Positions 5,983 to 8,102 of a stretch of DNA of 8,102 nt are shown in pieces. The first letter of the stretch is position 1. The number at the start of each line of letters is the position of its first letter. The stretch is from Candidatus Moranbacteria bacterium UBA2206 (GTDB lineage Bacteria > Patescibacteriota > Minisyncoccia > Moranbacterales > UBA2206). Where the stretch lies: assembly GCA_002328565.1 (NCBI GenBank), contig DCUU01000073.1, forward strand, positions 1 through 8,102. The letters are read 5' to 3'. Below the pieces are notes generated by a model that worked only from the letters and a program-made list of their open reading frames with translations, was not told the origin of the DNA and did not search any database. The position numbers were made by a program, and so were the translations under genes.

Positions 5983-6540
5983 TTAAACTGTCATTATCTC
6001 CTCTTCTTTTTTCTTTCTAATTTCTTCGATTTTGGCGTTATATTCATCAACCACTTTTTGCAATTTATCTTTGCCGGAAAATTTGTCGTCCTCACCAATC
6101 GCTCCAGTTTTTTCCAAGTTTTGAATTTCCTCCCAAATTTCTTCTCGCACTCTTCGCACTGACACGCGAGCTTCTTCCGCTTTTTGGTTGAGCATTTTCA
6201 CCAAATCTTTTCGGCGCTCTTCGTTTAGCGCCGGAATATTGATTCGCACCATTTGTCCATCGTTAATCGGGTTTAGATTTAGTTGTGATTCCCGAATAGC
6301 TTTTTCGATATCCACCAAAACATCTCGACTCCAAGGAGTGATGGCAATTGTTCTGGCTTCCGGCACAGTGATGCTAGCTACTTGTTTGAGTGGTGATTTC
6401 GCGCCGTAATAGTCCACCATCAAATCTTCCACCAAGGATACTGAGGCTCGGCCGGTGCGAAGTTTTCCCAACTCCTCCTTGAAATGTCCCGCGGTTTTTT
6501 CAAAATCATCTTTGCGCTTGCTAATTGTTTCATTAATCAT
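5983..6540 (-). CDS. frr: ribosome recycling factor
   Basis: Ribosome recycling factor acts with EF-G to split the post-termination ribosome and free mRNA and tRNA. The 185 residues equal the usual length. The N-terminal and C-terminal parts of the three-helix domain I carry LRTGRAS (27-33) and the ARVSVRRVR segment (124-132) with the conserved Arg132. Domain II is seen as YYGAKSPLKQVASITV (44-59), ITPW (67-70), EKAI (79-82), LNLNPINDG (87-95), RINIPALNEERRKDL (99-113). The C-terminal helix is rich in Lys/Glu and ends EEEIMTV. All landmarks are present, so it is certainly functional and probably essential. In many bacteria frr follows pyrH; here the upstream neighbour is the GxxExxY cassette, whose left repeat begins 11 bp before the frr start, so the natural leader or promoter may have been replaced. 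No Shine-Dalgarno is seen. Confidence 0.98.
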   Translation of the reverse strand: MINETISKRKDDFEKTAGHFKEELGKLRTGRASVSLVEDLMVDYYGAKSPLKQVASITVPEARTIAITPWSRDVLVDIEKAIRESQLNLNPINDGQMVRINIPALNEERRKDLVKMLNQKAEEARVSVRRVREEIWEEIQNLEKTGAIGEDDKFSGKDKLQKVVDEYNAKIEEIRKKKEEEIMTV

Positions 6541-6550
6541 ATAACGAGAG

Positions 6551-6596
6551 CGATGCTAATCCGCTAATATACGCGAATCCACGAATTGCGAATTAA
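6551..6596 (+). repeat. left inverted flank of GxxExxY cassette
   Basis: This begins CGATGCTAATCCGCTAAT and continues with reiterated GCGAAT and ACGAAT words. It aligns without gaps to the reverse complement of 6994-7039 at roughly 34 of 46 positions, with the first 11 and the TAATTGCGAAT-like end best conserved. It lies directly upstream of frr. Confidence 0.8.
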
Positions 6597-6600
6597 CATT

Positions 6601-6993
6601 TTAATTAATATTTACTTGTGAATTTAATATTCTTTTGGGTTTTAAATATTTATCCCTAAAATTTACAATAAGTCCTAATTTAAAATCTATAGCAGTGAGA
6701 TATCTTTTTACTTGATAAAAATCACTTTTTTCAATAAACCTTTTACACTTTAATTCCAGAACTATTTTATTTTCAATTATAAAATCAACCCTATTTCTAT
6801 TATCTTTCTCCCCATCAAAAGAGATTGGTAAAATCTTTTCTCTTTCATATTTTATCTTTCTCTCAATTAATTTCTTTTCTATTAGATCACCGCATTGTTT
6901 TTCATTGCAGAATCTCCCTAATTCATTATGAGTTTCAAATAACACTCCGGTAATTTCATATGATAAATCTTTATAAATCAAATCTTGTTTCAT
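6601..6993 (-). CDS. GxxExxY protein (PD-(D/E)XK nuclease-like, PDDEXK_3 family)
   Basis: This 130-residue protein belongs to the GxxExxY family (PF13366-type), a small nuclease-fold family of unproven function often found in several copies per genome. Visible features are the helix ITGVLFETHNELG (14-26) with Glu20, then RVDFII with Asp70, VLELKCK with Glu80 and Lys82 (the D...ExK core), FYQVKRYL with Gln94, and the closing GLIVNFRDKYLKPKRI. All core residues are present, so nuclease chemistry is plausible but its target is unknown. The frame is open upstream to an ATG at 7056, but those 21 extra codons would read straight through the inverted repeat and overlap the preceding gene. I therefore choose the ATG at 6993 (MKQDLIYKDL), where family members usually begin. 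The Gly-x-x-Glu-x-x-Tyr motif is altered here to GVLFETH. Confidence 0.85.
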   Translation of the reverse strand: MKQDLIYKDLSYEITGVLFETHNELGRFCNEKQCGDLIEKKLIERKIKYEREKILPISFDGEKDNRNRVDFIIENKIVLELKCKRFIEKSDFYQVKRYLTAIDFKLGLIVNFRDKYLKPKRILNSQVNIN

Positions 6994-7039
6994 TGTATTC
7001 GCAATTAGCAGATTAGCATTTATTGGTAGATTAGCATCG
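6994..7039 (-). repeat. right inverted flank of GxxExxY cassette
   Basis: Read on the minus strand it begins CGATGCTAATCTACCAAT and continues with GCTAAT words to TAATTGCGAAT, ending at the GxxExxY start codon. It mirrors the left flank at 6551-6596. It starts on the base after the lipoprotein stop codon and serves as the 5' leader of the GxxExxY gene. Confidence 0.8.
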
Positions 7040-8101
7040 TTACTTAGTAAAACCAATGTATAACTCTGTGCCTTCCGTTGGATTATATTCCAAAATATTT
7101 GCTTTCATTTTATTGTCGAATTGAAAAGTTTTCCAAGTTTTTCCTGCGTCAAGTGATTTATATGTTGCCTGATCCATCGCATAAACTATTTCGCTGGAAT
7201 TTTTTGGATTGATGGCCAGAGCTCTGATTGGAAAATTTTCCGGATTATTAAGCGCCAAAACTTCCTCCCACTTTTCTCCGCCGTCCAAACCTTTCATTAT
7301 CCCATCCGCACCAGCCAGATAGACAGTGTTTGCTCGCGTCGGATCAGTTTTCAGAATTTTATATTGTCCATTACTAAAAGAAAAAGATTCTTTATTAATA
7401 TTTTCAGAAATATCTTCAATTTTTTCTCCCGCATCCTTGCTTCGCAAAATTTTTCCCCCATTAGTCAAAAAATAGACTAGGTTGCTATTTGTCGAATCTA
7501 GCACAATTTTCACAATTGGATCATCTGAAAGATAAATATTCCTCCAAGTTGCTCCGCCATCCATACTTTTTATCACTTCTTTTTCACTAGTAGAAACGTA
7601 AATAATTTTTGAATTTTTTTTGTCTATATTCAAAGAAATGACTAATGGTCCGTCAGTCGGACTAGTATAAATTTCTGTCCAATTAGCACCATCGTCTTCG
7701 GTTTTGAAAATTTTTCCTCTGCCCTGCCACACTCCACTGGCATAAAGCGTTCTGCCATCAGACGGATTGATTGCCAAGCCATATACTTTTTCCGAAACGA
7801 AATTCATAAATTCCCAAGTCTCTCCACCATTTCTTGTTTTCAAAATCCCACCCTTGCGCAGTCCTACATATAGATTGTTAGCGTCATAGGGATTGATTGC
7901 AAAACTCAACACATCCGCCTCGGCGATATTGGCCTTGCCCTCACCCTTGTTTTGTACCTTCCATTGCGCTCCGCCATCAATTGATTTCCAAATACTTTGA
8001 CTTATCGTGAAAGTTGGCACGGTAGCAGTTTTAGTGCTAGTGCAACCCGAAAAAATCAAAACTAAAAACGATGCAGTTGAGATTAATAATATTTTTTTCA
8101 T
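7040..8101 (-). CDS. lipoprotein with Asp-box (BNR/sortilin/Ycf48-like) beta-propeller
   Basis: The protein opens with a lipoprotein signal (MKKILLIS, hydrophobic core, lipobox FSGC with Cys20), so it should be exported, lipidated at Cys20 and anchored on the membrane surface. A short Thr/Ser-rich linker follows. Seven Asp-box motifs (S-x-D-x-G-x-T-W pattern) are evenly spaced: SIDGGAQW (40-47), TRNGGETW (89-96), TEDDGANW (134-141), SMDGGATW (179-186), a degenerate SKDAGEKI (221-228), GLDGGEKW (271-278) and SLDAGKTW (316-323). They alternate with AINP-x-D/N-x3-hyYxG strands such as FAINPYDANNLYVG. This predicts a beta-propeller of the BNR/sortilin or Ycf48 class, usually a binding or assembly scaffold. 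Asp-boxes are structural, and I see no sialidase catalytic set, so enzyme activity is not implied. The 353-residue frame is complete; its promoter lies outside the window. Confidence 0.92.
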   Translation of the reverse strand: MKKILLISTASFLVLIFSGCTSTKTATVPTFTISQSIWKSIDGGAQWKVQNKGEGKANIAEADVLSFAINPYDANNLYVGLRKGGILKTRNGGETWEFMNFVSEKVYGLAINPSDGRTLYASGVWQGRGKIFKTEDDGANWTEIYTSPTDGPLVISLNIDKKNSKIIYVSTSEKEVIKSMDGGATWRNIYLSDDPIVKIVLDSTNSNLVYFLTNGGKILRSKDAGEKIEDISENINKESFSFSNGQYKILKTDPTRANTVYLAGADGIMKGLDGGEKWEEVLALNNPENFPIRALAINPKNSSEIVYAMDQATYKSLDAGKTWKTFQFDNKMKANILEYNPTEGTELYIGFTK

Positions 8102-8102
8102 A

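Larger units (their letters stand above)
6551..7039 (-). mobile_element. putative GxxExxY cassette with inverted flanks
   Basis: A single GxxExxY gene is enclosed by two imperfect inverted repeats (6551-6596 and 6994-7039). On one side the repeat starts immediately after the TAA of the lipoprotein gene, and on the other it ends 10 bp before the frr ATG, so the unit fills the whole gap. No transposase is encoded. GxxExxY proteins are known to be present in many copies in some genomes, which would fit spread of such a unit. Mobility here is inference from the repeat layout. Confidence 0.5.

Noticed and set aside
5950..6409. Two plus-strand open frames opposite frr.
   Set aside because: They overlap the certain frr gene, have biased composition and resemble no known family.
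6994..7056. The 21-codon N-terminal extension of the GxxExxY frame.
   Set aside because: It would translate the inverted repeat and overlap the end of the lipoprotein gene. The family-like N-terminus begins at the ATG at 6993.
7040..8101. Sialidase assignment for the Asp-box lipoprotein.
   Set aside because: Asp-boxes are structural and shared with non-enzymatic propellers. No arginine triad or other catalytic signature is apparent.

Overview
All recognisable genes in this AT-rich window lie on the minus strand, so transcription runs from high to low coordinates. The set is a compact bacterial one: a seven-Asp-box lipoprotein, a GxxExxY PD-(D/E)XK protein, ribosome recycling factor (frr), an RseP-type site-2 protease, a CYTH phosphohydrolase/cyclase, a HAD phosphatase, a REP-associated tyrosine transposase (RAYT), a broken mannose-6-phosphate isomerase and a large secreted beta-helix protein. 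TAA, TAG and TGA all end genes, which fits the standard bacterial code. No start codon has a clear Shine-Dalgarno sequence. High AT content, SD-poor starts, the frr-rseP pair, the GxxExxY subtype and the RAYT with flanking hairpins suggest a Candidate Phyla Radiation (Patescibacteria, Parcubacteria-like) genome. That assignment is inference and no marker here proves it.

Layout in transcription order: (1) 8101-7040, lipoprotein. (2) 7039-6551, a GxxExxY gene framed by a pair of about 46-bp imperfect inverted repeats that almost exactly fill the gap between the lipoprotein stop and the frr start; it looks like an inserted cassette. (3) 6540-4712, the housekeeping pair frr and rseP, separated by 77 bp of short tandem repeats. 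(4) 4711-4493, an intergenic gap folded into a long imperfect hairpin with a GC-rich 16-bp apex, plus a second hairpin. (5) 4492-2313, the CYTH gene, HAD gene and RAYT, with three paired-hairpin elements: one (2488-3114) encloses the RAYT, and two (2342-2448 and 3788-3900) are short copies without the gene. (6) 2312-1977, an N-terminal fragment of type I mannose-6-phosphate isomerase. (7) 1976-1634, AT-rich DNA without a gene. (8) 1633 to the left edge, the first 544 codons of a secreted parallel beta-helix protein whose 3' end is outside the window.

The most striking content is two kinds of mobile or selfish DNA. The RAYT/REP family shows a complete autonomous-looking unit beside two deletion-derivative units. 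Its left and right hairpins differ by a compensated base-pair change, and the RAYT stop codon and last residues lie inside the left hairpin. The GxxExxY cassette has reiterated GCTAAT/GCGAAT inverted flanks and carries no transposase. Frr and RseP are core translation and envelope genes. The remaining genes show no common pathway that the sequence supports.
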